This document shows, one piece after another, positions 53,074 through 61,747 of a stretch of DNA of 64,000 nt. The stretch lies in assembly GCA_003151475.1 (NCBI GenBank), contig PLXQ01000034.1:183537-247536 (forward strand). Reading direction: 5' to 3'. The stretch comes from Acidimicrobiaceae bacterium. GTDB taxonomy: Bacteria > Actinomycetota > Acidimicrobiia > Acidimicrobiales > UBA8190. Each line of letters opens with the position of its first letter. Positions within the stretch are counted from its first letter, which is position 1. The translations under genes were made by a program, and so were the position numbers. The notes below the pieces were generated by a model. It saw nothing but the letters and a program-made list of their open reading frames with translations. It was not told the DNA's origin and did no database searches.

Positions 53074-55302
53074 ATGAGGGACCCGCTTGTAGGGGAACAG
53101 GCGATGTTCGAGGGGGGGACGCCCCTCTTCGATTTCATCGTCCCCGACGAGTTGCTGGCGGAGGCGGTCAGCAAGAGCCGGGTCAAAGAAGACGTGGCCG
53201 ACGTGGCCATGATGCCCGGGACAGGTGAGGGCAAACCCCCGCCGCTCATGGGGATCCTGCGCCAAGGCGGTTTCTCCCCCCTCGTCCTGCTGACGGCGGC
53301 GACCCTCGTGACCGGCACCATCACCAACGGGCTGGGCATCTTAGGACCGGAGATCAAGAGCTCGTTCCATCTATCGGACGCCTCCCTCGGGGCCGTGTTC
53401 TTCGTGGGCGCCGTGGCCCAGATCGCCTGGGGGATGCCGGTGGCGGTCTTCGCCGACCGCGGCAGCCGCAAGAACGTGGCCGCCATCACCCTGCTCATCT
53501 TCTCGGTAACGGTGCCGTTCATGGCCCTGGTCCACAACGTCTGGCCTTTCGTCTTCCTCTACCTGTTGGCCGCCGTCGGGCTGGGGACGAGCGACACCGT
53601 GCACAACGCCTACCTGGCCGACGCCTATCCCACCCAGGGCCGGGCCCGCGTCTTCACCTGGCACCAGATGGGCGACCCCGTCTCGCAGACGGTGGGGATC
53701 CTCCTGGTGGGCTACATCGCCGCCGCCACCCACAACTGGCGCTGGGCCCTCGGGCTGTCTGTCGTCGGGGTACCGATCGCCATCGCCACCTTCTTCCTCC
53801 GGGAGCCCGACAAGGGCGCCAACGAGTCGAGTCACATTTTGAAGGCGGCCGGCATGGACATCGGCACCGAGCAGGAGAAGGCGCCCAAGGTCCTGATCGG
53901 CTCGGCCGTGACCCGGCTGCTGCGGATCCGGTCGCTTTACTACGAGCTCGTCGCCGTGGCCATCCTCGGCTTCGCCGGCACCGGCATCCCGCTGTTCGGC
54001 TCGTTGTACTTCCAGCGCCGCTGGCACCTGGGCGTGGCCCACCGGGCCGACGTCTTCTCGATCATCGGACTGTCCGCCTTCCTCGGGCTCCCCGTCGTCT
54101 ACCTGGTGGGCGACAGGCTCTTCCGGCGTGCCCCCGAGAAGCCGCTCGTGGTGGCCAGCGTCTGCATCGCCGTCTTCGGTGGCTTCTACAGCATCTCGCT
54201 GTACATGCCCCACCTGTGGATGGTGGTGGTCTTCCAGTTCCTGGCCCAGGCGGCGGTGGCGCCGTTGTCCATCTGCATTTTCCAGACGCTGGCGGCCACC
54301 GCCCCGCCGGAGATGCGGGCCATCTGCTTCGGGCTGTTCGGCGTCTACGCCCTCGTCTTCGGCGGTTTCGCCGGCGGCATCCTGCTCGGTGCCATCAGCG
54401 ACTCCACCAACGTGACCACCGCGCTCACCTTGATCGGCCCCGTCTGTGCCGTGGGAGGTGTGCTTCTCTACATCGGGTCACGCTACGTCCGGCGCGACAT
54501 CACCCTGGTCATCGAGGACGTCCTCGAGCGCTACGCCGAAGGCAAGAGACGCAAGGCGGGCGGCGCCATCCCGGCGCTGCAGATCCACAACCTCGACTTC
54601 TTCTACGGGACCCAGCAGGTGCTCTTCGACGTGAACCTCGAGGTGCCCGAGGGTGAGATCGTGGCTCTGCTCGGGACGAACGGTGCCGGCAAGAGCACAC
54701 TGCTGCGGGCGGTGTCGGGGCTCGACCATCCGCACCGGGGGGTGATCCGGATCTTCGGGGCCAACTGCACCTACCTCGAGCCGGAACAGATCATCGACCA
54801 ACACGTGGCCCTGCTGGTGGGCGGGAAGATGACCTTTCCCGGCCTGAGCGTGCGCGACAACCTGCGGGTGGGGGAGTTCTCGTTCCGACGCGAGAGCGCG
54901 CGGTCGCGCGCCGCGCTCGACGAGGCCGTCGCCACCTTCCCTGAGCTCGCGGCCCGCCTCGACCAACCGGCCGGCACCCTGTCCGGCGGCGAGCAGCAGA
55001 TGCTGGCGCTGGCCCGGGTCATGATGACCACCCCCAAGCTGCTCATGATCGACGAGCTCGCTCTCGGGCTGGCGCCGCTCACCGTCGACCGCCTCATGGC
55101 CATCGTCCGCCGGGTGAACGCCGACGGCGCCACCGTCATCTTGGTGGAGCAGAGCGTCAACCGGGCCATGAGCCTGGCCCGGCACGCCTTCTTCATCGAA
55201 CGCGGGGAGATCCGATTCGACGGTCCCACGGCCGAGCTGCTCGACCGGGACGATCTGCTGCGGCCCGTCTTCCTGACCGGTGCCGCGGCGGCGACGGACT
55301 GA
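53074..55302 (+). CDS. MFS permease fused to LivF-like ABC ATPase
   Basis: This 742-residue fusion has an N-terminal major-facilitator domain (about residues 60-475) with twelve predicted helices, FADRGSRKNVA (loop 2-3) and LGTSDTVHNAYLADAYP. A C-terminal LivF-type ABC ATPase runs from about residue 505. Walker A is GTNGAGKST near residue 534, the signature LSGGEQQMLALARVM near residue 635, Walker B LLMIDELALGL near residue 654, and then the switch VEQSVNRA. It would supply the LivF ATPase for the LivHM-LivG transporter downstream, with an MFS domain joined to it. The stop is nine bases before the LivHM start. Confidence 0.9.
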   Translation: MRDPLVGEQAMFEGGTPLFDFIVPDELLAEAVSKSRVKEDVADVAMMPGTGEGKPPPLMGILRQGGFSPLVLLTAATLVTGTITNGLGILGPEIKSSFHLSDASLGAVFFVGAVAQIAWGMPVAVFADRGSRKNVAAITLLIFSVTVPFMALVHNVWPFVFLYLLAAVGLGTSDTVHNAYLADAYPTQGRARVFTWHQMGDPVSQTVGILLVGYIAAATHNWRWALGLSVVGVPIAIATFFLREPDKGANESSHILKAAGMDIGTEQEKAPKVLIGSAVTRLLRIRSLYYELVAVAILGFAGTGIPLFGSLYFQRRWHLGVAHRADVFSIIGLSAFLGLPVVYLVGDRLFRRAPEKPLVVASVCIAVFGGFYSISLYMPHLWMVVVFQFLAQAAVAPLSICIFQTLAATAPPEMRAICFGLFGVYALVFGGFAGGILLGAISDSTNVTTALTLIGPVCAVGGVLLYIGSRYVRRDITLVIEDVLERYAEGKRRKAGGAIPALQIHNLDFFYGTQQVLFDVNLEVPEGEIVALLGTNGAGKSTLLRAVSGLDHPHRGVIRIFGANCTYLEPEQIIDQHVALLVGGKMTFPGLSVRDNLRVGEFSFRRESARSRAALDEAVATFPELAARLDQPAGTLSGGEQQMLALARVMMTTPKLLMIDELALGLAPLTVDRLMAIVRRVNADGATVILVEQSVNRAMSLARHAFFIERGEIRFDGPTAELLDRDDLLRPVFLTGAAAATD

Positions 55303-55311
55303 GCCGGGTCC

Positions 55312-57348
55312 GTGTCGCTGCCCCCGTCCATAATCCTCGAGGGCGCCATCCTCGGTCTCGACTACGGGCTGTTGGCCGTGGGCCTGGTCCTCATCTACCG
55401 CACCAGCCGGGTGGTGAACTTCGCCCAGGGCCAACTGGGCGTGGTGGCGGCCGTCTTCTTGGTGAAGCTCTACTACGACTTCGGCTTCAACTACTGGGTG
55501 GCGCTCGTCATCTCGGTGGCTCTGGCCGCGGCGGTGGGTGCGTTGTCCGAACTCGTCCTGCGCCGCTTGTTCAACCGGCCCCGGGTGATGGTGATGGTGG
55601 CCACCATCGGTCTGTCACAGGTGCTCTTCCTCTTCACCGTGTTCCCTTTCATCAGGCCCAAGAAGCTGTACCGGGCCTTTCCCGTGCCCATCCACTGGAC
55701 GTTCCACGTGGGCACCTTTCTCTTCTCCTCCGGTGATGTCCTCACCCTGATCGTGGCACCCGTCGTGGTGCTCGCCCTGGCCGCCTTCATCCGCTTCTCG
55801 TCGTGGGGACTGGCCATGCGGGCCATGGCGGAGAACGCCGAGTCGGCCCGGCTGTCGGGGGTGTGGGTGCGCCGGACCTCGACGGTGGCCTGGACCCTGG
55901 CCGGCGCCCTGTCCGCCGTCACCGCCGTCCTGGCGTCGCCCAGCCAGACGAGTGCGCTCACCCAGGTGCTCAGCCCCGACCTGCTCCTGCTGGCTCTGCT
56001 GGCGGCACTGATCGGGGGAATGGTCAGCCTTCCCGTGGCTTTCATCGCCGGCGTCGGCGTCGGCGTGGTGCTCGACGCGCTGCAGTGGAACATCACCAAT
56101 CCTTCGACGGGCCCCGCCACCGTTGAGCTCATCCTCTTCCTTCTCTTGCAAGGAGCGTTGCTCCTGCGGGCCGCCTCTCTGCAGAAAGGAGCCCGGATCG
56201 GCGAGAGGTCGTCGTGGGCCATGGGCACGGCCGCCTTCCGAAGAACGACCCAGGGGTTGCGCAAGAAGGTGGGGACCACGGGGGTGGGGATCAGCCTGGT
56301 GGTGGTGGCGCTGCTGCCGTTCGTGGTGGGCGTGGGGCATTCGTTTCTCATGTCGCAGATCTGCATCTACGGCGTGATCGCGCTGTCGCTGACCGTGCTC
56401 ACGGGATGGTCGGGCCAGGTGTCGCTGGGCCAGTTCGGCTTCGTGGCCGTGGGCGGCGATATCGCCTCCCACATCGGATCGGGCTTGCCGCTGATCGTGC
56501 TCCTGCCCGTCGCCGGCCTGGCCACCGCGCTGGTCTCGGTGCTGGTGGGGCTGACGGCGCTGCGCATCCGCGGTCTCTACCTGGCGGTGAGCACCCTGGG
56601 CTTCGCGCTGTTCATGCAGACGTCGGTACTGGCCACCCCGTGCTTCACCCTCCCGCTGATCCACAAGCAGATCTGCTCCGGCCTGCCCAACCCGCAGTCG
56701 ACGCTTCTGACCCGTCCGTCGCTGTTCGGCCTGAGCCTCACCTCCGAACGCGGCTTCGCCTGGTTCTCACTCGGTGTCCTCGTCGTCTCCGTGCTCATGG
56801 TGCGGGTCTGGCGCGACCGGGGTATCGCCCGCCGGCTGATCGCCGTGCGCGACAACGAGATCGCCGCCGGATCGGCCGGGATCCCCGTGGTGCGGACGAA
56901 GTTGCTCGCCTTCGCCCTCTCGGGTTTCATGGCCGGCTACGCCGGCGTCTGTCTCGCCTTCGCCACCGAGCGGATCAGCACCAGCACCTTCGATCCCACC
57001 TTCTCGATCCTGGTCGTCTCCATGGTGGTGATCGGTGGCCTCGACTCGATCCCCGGCGCGCTGCTCGGCGCGCTCTACCTGGAAGGCCTGCCCGCCATCT
57101 TCGGTTCCACGCCCACCGTCGAGTTCCTCACGAGCGGTGTCGGGCTGCTGGCCTTCATCCTCTATCTTCCGGGCGGTCTGGCCCAGTTGCTGCACAGCTT
57201 CGGTGACATCGTCTCCGACGCCGTGGCCCACCTGCGCACGCGGAACGGATCGCCACCGGTCGACGCCGGCGAGGCGGCGGCCGCCGACGCGCCCCAAGGG
57301 CACCGGAGCCCGGCCGGAGCAGGCGCTCTCTCCATGGTGGAGCCGTGA
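55312..57348 (+). CDS. Fused LivH-LivM branched-chain-type ABC permease
   Basis: This 678-residue fusion of two permeases has a LivH half (about 1-295: ILGLDYGLLAVGLVLIYRTSRVVNFAQGQLG, AMRAMAENAESARLSGV). A LivM half follows (about 330-640: CIYGVIALSLTVLTGWSGQVSLGQFGFVAVG, RLIAVRDNEIAAGSAGIPVV, then FDPTFSILVVSMVVIGGLDSIPGALLGAL). Both contain the cytoplasmic coupling loops with conserved NE/NA motifs. Such fused permeases import amino acids, small acids or amides. The GTG at 55312 follows the MFS-LivF stop by nine bases, and the stop overlaps LivG. Confidence 0.93.
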   Translation: MSLPPSIILEGAILGLDYGLLAVGLVLIYRTSRVVNFAQGQLGVVAAVFLVKLYYDFGFNYWVALVISVALAAAVGALSELVLRRLFNRPRVMVMVATIGLSQVLFLFTVFPFIRPKKLYRAFPVPIHWTFHVGTFLFSSGDVLTLIVAPVVVLALAAFIRFSSWGLAMRAMAENAESARLSGVWVRRTSTVAWTLAGALSAVTAVLASPSQTSALTQVLSPDLLLLALLAALIGGMVSLPVAFIAGVGVGVVLDALQWNITNPSTGPATVELILFLLLQGALLLRAASLQKGARIGERSSWAMGTAAFRRTTQGLRKKVGTTGVGISLVVVALLPFVVGVGHSFLMSQICIYGVIALSLTVLTGWSGQVSLGQFGFVAVGGDIASHIGSGLPLIVLLPVAGLATALVSVLVGLTALRIRGLYLAVSTLGFALFMQTSVLATPCFTLPLIHKQICSGLPNPQSTLLTRPSLFGLSLTSERGFAWFSLGVLVVSVLMVRVWRDRGIARRLIAVRDNEIAAGSAGIPVVRTKLLAFALSGFMAGYAGVCLAFATERISTSTFDPTFSILVVSMVVIGGLDSIPGALLGALYLEGLPAIFGSTPTVEFLTSGVGLLAFILYLPGGLAQLLHSFGDIVSDAVAHLRTRNGSPPVDAGEAAAADAPQGHRSPAGAGALSMVEP

Positions 57349-58247
57349 GCGAGGCCGGGCACGCATCGGGCGGCGCCCCGTCCGACGTCGCCACCGTGGC
57401 CCGCGACGATCCGGACACGACGAAGAGCGGACCCGCCCGGCTCGATATCGAGGAGGTGGTGGTGGCCTTCGGCGGTCTGCGGGCGGTGGCCGGGGTGAGC
57501 CTGGCCGTCGACGCCGGTTCGATCGTCGGGCTCATCGGGGCCAACGGGTCGGGCAAGACGACCTTGCTCGACGCCGTCTCGGGTCTGGTCTCGCCCGCGG
57601 CCGGACGGCTCCTTCTCGACCAACAGGACCTGGCCGACTACATCCCCGAGGAGCGGGCCCGTCTCGGCATGGTCCGGTCGTTCCAGGACTGCCGGCTCTA
57701 CCCCGAGTTGTCGGTGGAGGACACGCTGTTGCTGTGCGAAGACGCGCGGCACCGGATCGACGTGTTGTCCACCACCTTGCAATTGCCGTGGGCCCGGCGG
57801 GCCGAGCGGGCCAAGCGCGCCGCCGTCGACCGCGTGATCGGCTCCTTCGGGCTCGAGAGGTTCCGTCACCACTCGACGGCGCACCTGTCGACGGGTACCC
57901 GCCGGGTGGTCGACCTGGCCTCCATCGTGTTGGCCAACCCCCGCCTGCTGTTGCTCGACGAGCCCACGGCCGGGATCGCCCAGCGCGAGGCCGAGGCCTT
58001 CATCCCGCTGCTGCGCCGGCTGCACCAGGTGACCAATTCCACCATCCTCCTCGTCGAGCACGACGTCCCGCTCGTCTTCGAGCTGTGCTCGACCGTGGTC
58101 GTCATGCAGACCGGGGAGATCGTGGCCGCCGGCACGCCCGACGAGGTGCGCCGTGACCCCCGGGCCCTGTCGGCCTATCTGGGGGCGAGCGACGAGGCCA
58201 TCAACGTGTCCGGTCCGCTGGCGCCGTCGTCGGACCCGGGCGGGTGA
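57345..58247 (+). CDS. LivG-like ABC ATPase
   Basis: This 300-residue ABC ATPase has Walker A GANGSGKTTLLDAVSG near residue 64, SFQDCRLYPELSVEDT (Q-loop region), a variant signature HLSTGTRRVVDLASI near residue 182, and Walker B LLLLDEPTAGIAQREAEAF near residue 201. The STGTRR form replaces the standard SGGQ/SxGQ, a variant I associate with this transporter subtype. It pairs with LivF (fused to MFS) to drive LivHM. The GTG at 57345 overlaps the LivHM stop (GTGA), and its stop overlaps the CoA-transferase start. Confidence 0.92.
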   Translation: MSEAGHASGGAPSDVATVARDDPDTTKSGPARLDIEEVVVAFGGLRAVAGVSLAVDAGSIVGLIGANGSGKTTLLDAVSGLVSPAAGRLLLDQQDLADYIPEERARLGMVRSFQDCRLYPELSVEDTLLLCEDARHRIDVLSTTLQLPWARRAERAKRAAVDRVIGSFGLERFRHHSTAHLSTGTRRVVDLASIVLANPRLLLLDEPTAGIAQREAEAFIPLLRRLHQVTNSTILLVEHDVPLVFELCSTVVVMQTGEIVAAGTPDEVRRDPRALSAYLGASDEAINVSGPLAPSSDPGG

Positions 58248-60685
58248 CGGCGCCCGTGACCACCGGTGCGCTCGACGGCATCCGCGTGCTCGATCTGTCC
58301 CAGGGGATCGCCGGCCCCCTCGGGGTCCTGTTCCTGGCCGAACACGGGGCCGATGTCATCAAGGTCGAACCCCCCGGCGGCGACCCCTTGCGGTCCTATG
58401 AGGGAGCGCGGACCTGGAACCGCAGCCGGCGCTCGGTGATCGTCGACCTCACCACGGACGAGGGACAGACCCGGTTCCGGCGCCTGGCGGCCGGCGCCGA
58501 CGTGGTCGTCGAGAGCTTCCGCCCCGAGGTGGCCGGCCGTCTCGGCTTCGCCTACGACGACCTGCGCGCCATCGACGACCGCATCATCTTGGTGTCGTGC
58601 CCCGCCTATCCACCCGGGCACCCCTTGGCGGCGCGCCCCGCCTACGACGCCCTGGTGCAGGCCACGAGCGGCCAGATGTGGGCCCAGCCCGGCTGGCGCC
58701 CGGGCCCCATTTTCCTGCACATGCCCGTCCCCTCCATGGGGGCGGCCTTTCTCGTGAGCGCCGGAGCACTGGCGGCGCTGTCGGCGCGCCAGCGCACCGG
58801 GCGCGGGCAACACGTGCAGACGTCGCTGCTGCAAGGAGCGCTCCTCTACACGACCCAGCTCTACCAGGACGTGGAGAAAGCCCAGCCCGGCTACCACGAG
58901 CTCATGGCCAAGACGTATCCGCCCGGTATCCACCAGACCATGCTCTTCGAGTGCGCGGCGGGCGGATGGATCCACATCTCGGTCATGTCCGGGCTCACGC
59001 CGCTCAAGACCCTCGACGAGGTCATCGCCCTCGACGACGCGCCCGACGTCCTCACCTTGATGGGCCTGTCCCCGACCGAGCGCGCCGAGCTGGATGTCCG
59101 GCGCCGGCAGAAAATGCGGTCATGGGACCGCGACGAGCTGGTGGAGGAGCTACGGCGGGCCAACCATGCGGCCGAGGCGGTGGTCCCGGCGCACGAGGTG
59201 CTCCGTCATGTCCAGACCGTGGCCAACCACACGGTGGCCACCGTGCACGATCCGGACATCGGCGACCTCCGGCAGATGGGCGTCCCTATCCACCTCCTCG
59301 GCACCCCGGGGGAGGTCCGGGGCCCCCAACCGCGTCCCGGTGAGCACACCGACGATGTGATGGGGTCGCTCGATGGCCCCGCACCGGAAGGTGCCACCGA
59401 TGCCGGCGCCGGCGCCGGCGCCGGCGCCGGACCGGCGGTGGCGGGGGCGTCGGGGGGTTCGTCTTCTGCGTTCGCCCTCGGCGGCATCCGTGTGATCGAT
59501 TTCGGCCAGTACCTGGCCGGACCCTTCGGTCCCATGATCCTCTCCGACCTCGGTGCCGATGTCATCAAGATCGAGCCGGTGAAGGGTGACTCGATGCGCT
59601 TCAGCGCCAAGCCGTTCATCGGCTGCCAGCGCGGCAAGCGCTCGCTGGCGCTCGACCTCAAACATCCGTTGGGCCTGGAGGCGGCCACGCGGCTGGTGGC
59701 CGGGGCCGATGTCGTGCACCACAACATGACCCGCGGCGTGGCCACCCGTCTCGGCATCGACTACGCCGCCTGCCGGGGAGTGCGGCCGGAAATCATCTAC
59801 TGCAACACCTACGCCTACGGTCTGGAGGACCCGCTCGGGCGCTTCGGCGGGCTCGACCCTCTCTACCAGGCGTCGTCGGGCATCGAGTACGAAGCGGGCG
59901 CCGTCCACGCCGGCAACGATCCTCTGTACCTGCGCTTCGGGATGTGTGACACGGCCAACGCCATGCTGTCGGTGGTCGGCGTCTTACTGGCTCTCGTCCA
60001 CCGGGCCCGCACCGGGGAAGGCCAGGAATTGTGGACGTCGCTGCACGACGGGGGCATCGTCTTCACCTCCGACGCGTGGACGGGGCCCGACGGCGCCGTG
60101 TGGGACCGGCCGCATCTCGACGCCGGCCTGCACGGAACCGACGCCCTCTACCGGCTGTACCGCGCGGCGGAGGAGGGGTGGATCTGCGTGGCGGCCGTGA
60201 CCGACGACCAGTGGCGAGGGCTGTGCGCAGCGCTGGATCTCGACGAACTCGCAGATGACGAGCGCTTCTCCTCTCCGGCAACCCGGCGCCAGGGGCGCCA
60301 GGTGTTGGAGCAACGGCTGCAGGAGGCGTTCATGACGAAGCCGGCCGCCCGGTGGTCGGCCATCCTCGACGACGCCGGTGTCCCCAACGAAGTACCCGTC
60401 GACACCGACGACGGCCGGACGTTTCTGCGCGACGAGGTCAACGCGTCGCTCGGACTCGTCGCCGACTACGAGCACCCGATCCTCGGCCGCCTGCGCCAGT
60501 TCGGCCAGCTCATCCAGATGTCGGACACGCCCGGTCGGATCGCCGGTCCGCCTCCCCTCGTAGGGCAGCACACACGCCTACTGCTGCGCGACGTCGGCTA
60601 CCGCGACGGCGACATCGATGCCCTCATCGCCGACGGCGTCGCCTACGAGCCCGACGACACCTACGGCGAGCGTTTCGTCACCTGA
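58244..60685 (+). CDS. Tandem-domain CaiB/BaiF CoA-transferase
   Basis: This 813-residue protein has two family III CoA-transferase domains. The first, about 1-370, contains ADVIKVEPPGGDPLRSY and the active-site Asp in RPAYDALVQATSG near residue 133. The second, about 405-800, contains GADVIKIEPVKGDS and the Asp in FGGLDPLYQASSG near residue 537. Both keep the Asp that forms the acyl intermediate. A GC-rich linker encodes alternating Ala-Gly (59402-59430). It overlaps livG by four bases, so its product activation is tied to the transporter. Family enzymes move CoA between acids such as carnitine derivatives, oxalate or bile acids. Confidence 0.92.
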   Translation: MTAPVTTGALDGIRVLDLSQGIAGPLGVLFLAEHGADVIKVEPPGGDPLRSYEGARTWNRSRRSVIVDLTTDEGQTRFRRLAAGADVVVESFRPEVAGRLGFAYDDLRAIDDRIILVSCPAYPPGHPLAARPAYDALVQATSGQMWAQPGWRPGPIFLHMPVPSMGAAFLVSAGALAALSARQRTGRGQHVQTSLLQGALLYTTQLYQDVEKAQPGYHELMAKTYPPGIHQTMLFECAAGGWIHISVMSGLTPLKTLDEVIALDDAPDVLTLMGLSPTERAELDVRRRQKMRSWDRDELVEELRRANHAAEAVVPAHEVLRHVQTVANHTVATVHDPDIGDLRQMGVPIHLLGTPGEVRGPQPRPGEHTDDVMGSLDGPAPEGATDAGAGAGAGAGPAVAGASGGSSSAFALGGIRVIDFGQYLAGPFGPMILSDLGADVIKIEPVKGDSMRFSAKPFIGCQRGKRSLALDLKHPLGLEAATRLVAGADVVHHNMTRGVATRLGIDYAACRGVRPEIIYCNTYAYGLEDPLGRFGGLDPLYQASSGIEYEAGAVHAGNDPLYLRFGMCDTANAMLSVVGVLLALVHRARTGEGQELWTSLHDGGIVFTSDAWTGPDGAVWDRPHLDAGLHGTDALYRLYRAAEEGWICVAAVTDDQWRGLCAALDLDELADDERFSSPATRRQGRQVLEQRLQEAFMTKPAARWSAILDDAGVPNEVPVDTDDGRTFLRDEVNASLGLVADYEHPILGRLRQFGQLIQMSDTPGRIAGPPPLVGQHTRLLLRDVGYRDGDIDALIADGVAYEPDDTYGERFVT

Positions 60686-60713
60686 GACGCCCCGGTGTAT
60701 CGCTGCTCAGGGC

Positions 60714-60730
60714 CGCCCCTGTTCAGGGCG
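60714..60730. terminator. Possible bidirectional terminator hairpin
   Basis: CGCCCCTG (60714-60721) pairs with CAGGGCG (60724-60730) across a two-base loop, with one bulged C, between the convergent CoA-transferase and TauD-type genes. No T-run is seen. Confidence 0.35.
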
Positions 60731-60737
60731 GGGGTGC

Positions 60738-61607
60738 TCAGGCCGACGGGGTGAGCGGGCGGGCGGGGCCGTAGGGACGGGGACCGCGCAGCGTCACCCG
60801 GTGGGCGATGCGCAGGGCGTCGCCGTAGTCGTCGAGGGCGTAATGCATGGTGGCCCGGTTATCCCAGAAAGCGACGGCGCCCACCGTCCAGCGGAAGCGG
60901 CAGGCGAATTCGGGACGTTGGCAGTGGCGGTAGAGCAGGTCGAGCAGGGCGGTGCTCTCGAGAGGAGAGAAGCCCTCGACGAAACGCGTGAACTGCGAGT
61001 TGACGAAGAGGCCGTTGCGGCCCGTCTCGGGATGGGTACGCACCACCGGATGCGAGGTGGGTAGCAATTTCTCGTGCCGCTTGCCGTCCCATTCGTAGCC
61101 GCCGTTGGCCTCGACGTCGGCGGCGAACCAGGGATCGTGGTGCCAGGCGATGAGTCCGTCGCAGAACGTGCGCATGGGTTCGGACAGGGCGTCGTAGGCG
61201 GCCTGCAGGCTCACCCACATGGTGTCGCCTCCGACGGTGGGTGCTTCGCGCATGTGGAGGATCGAGCCGAGCGGAGGCGTGGCCAGGAAGGTGACGTCGG
61301 TGTGCCACCACGAGGCGCGGTCCTCGCGTCCGTCGATGGGGAGCACCTCGGGATGGCCCTCGAGGGAGGCGATCACCGGATGCGCCGGCGTGACCTCACC
61401 GAATTGGCGGGCGAAGTCGGTCTGGACCTCGGGGCTCAGGTCCTGATCGGGAAAGAACAGAACGAGATGGTGCGCCAGGGCGGCCCGGACCTGGGCCACC
61501 ACCGCCTCTCCCAGTGGCCGCGCCAGATCGAGGCCGTGGATCTCGGCCCCGATGACTGGGGATATCGGTCTGATGTCCAGTTCGGTCACGATAACCACGT
61601 CGACCAT
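60738..61607 (-). CDS. TauD/TfdA family Fe(II)/2-oxoglutarate dioxygenase (second copy)
   Basis: This 289-residue paralogue of the protein at 34839 has the iron-binding HxD in WWHTDVTFLATPP near residue 101, GGDTMWVSLQAAYDAL, HPETGRNGLFVNSQF and the distal His in WDNRATMHYALDDYG. It lies opposite and convergent to the CoA-transferase and is divergent from the LivJ-like gene, in the middle of the transport cluster. That suggests it may act on the imported compound, perhaps a sulfonate, sulfate ester or aryloxy compound, which is inference. The start is at 61607, or at the GTG at 61589. Confidence 0.9.
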   Translation of the reverse strand: MVDVVIVTELDIRPISPVIGAEIHGLDLARPLGEAVVAQVRAALAHHLVLFFPDQDLSPEVQTDFARQFGEVTPAHPVIASLEGHPEVLPIDGREDRASWWHTDVTFLATPPLGSILHMREAPTVGGDTMWVSLQAAYDALSEPMRTFCDGLIAWHHDPWFAADVEANGGYEWDGKRHEKLLPTSHPVVRTHPETGRNGLFVNSQFTRFVEGFSPLESTALLDLLYRHCQRPEFACRFRWTVGAVAFWDNRATMHYALDDYGDALRIAHRVTLRGPRPYGPARPLTPSA

Positions 61608-61747
61608 GGTGCCTTAGTCGCCCTCCGGCCACAACCCGTTGGGTGTGTCGGAGCGGGGCCGCCTATCGTGTGCGACCGGCGAAGCGCTCGCCGCTTGTTG
61701 ACTGGGCTCGACAGCGGTGGGTGCCCGGCGACCAGGGAGTGTGGGCG

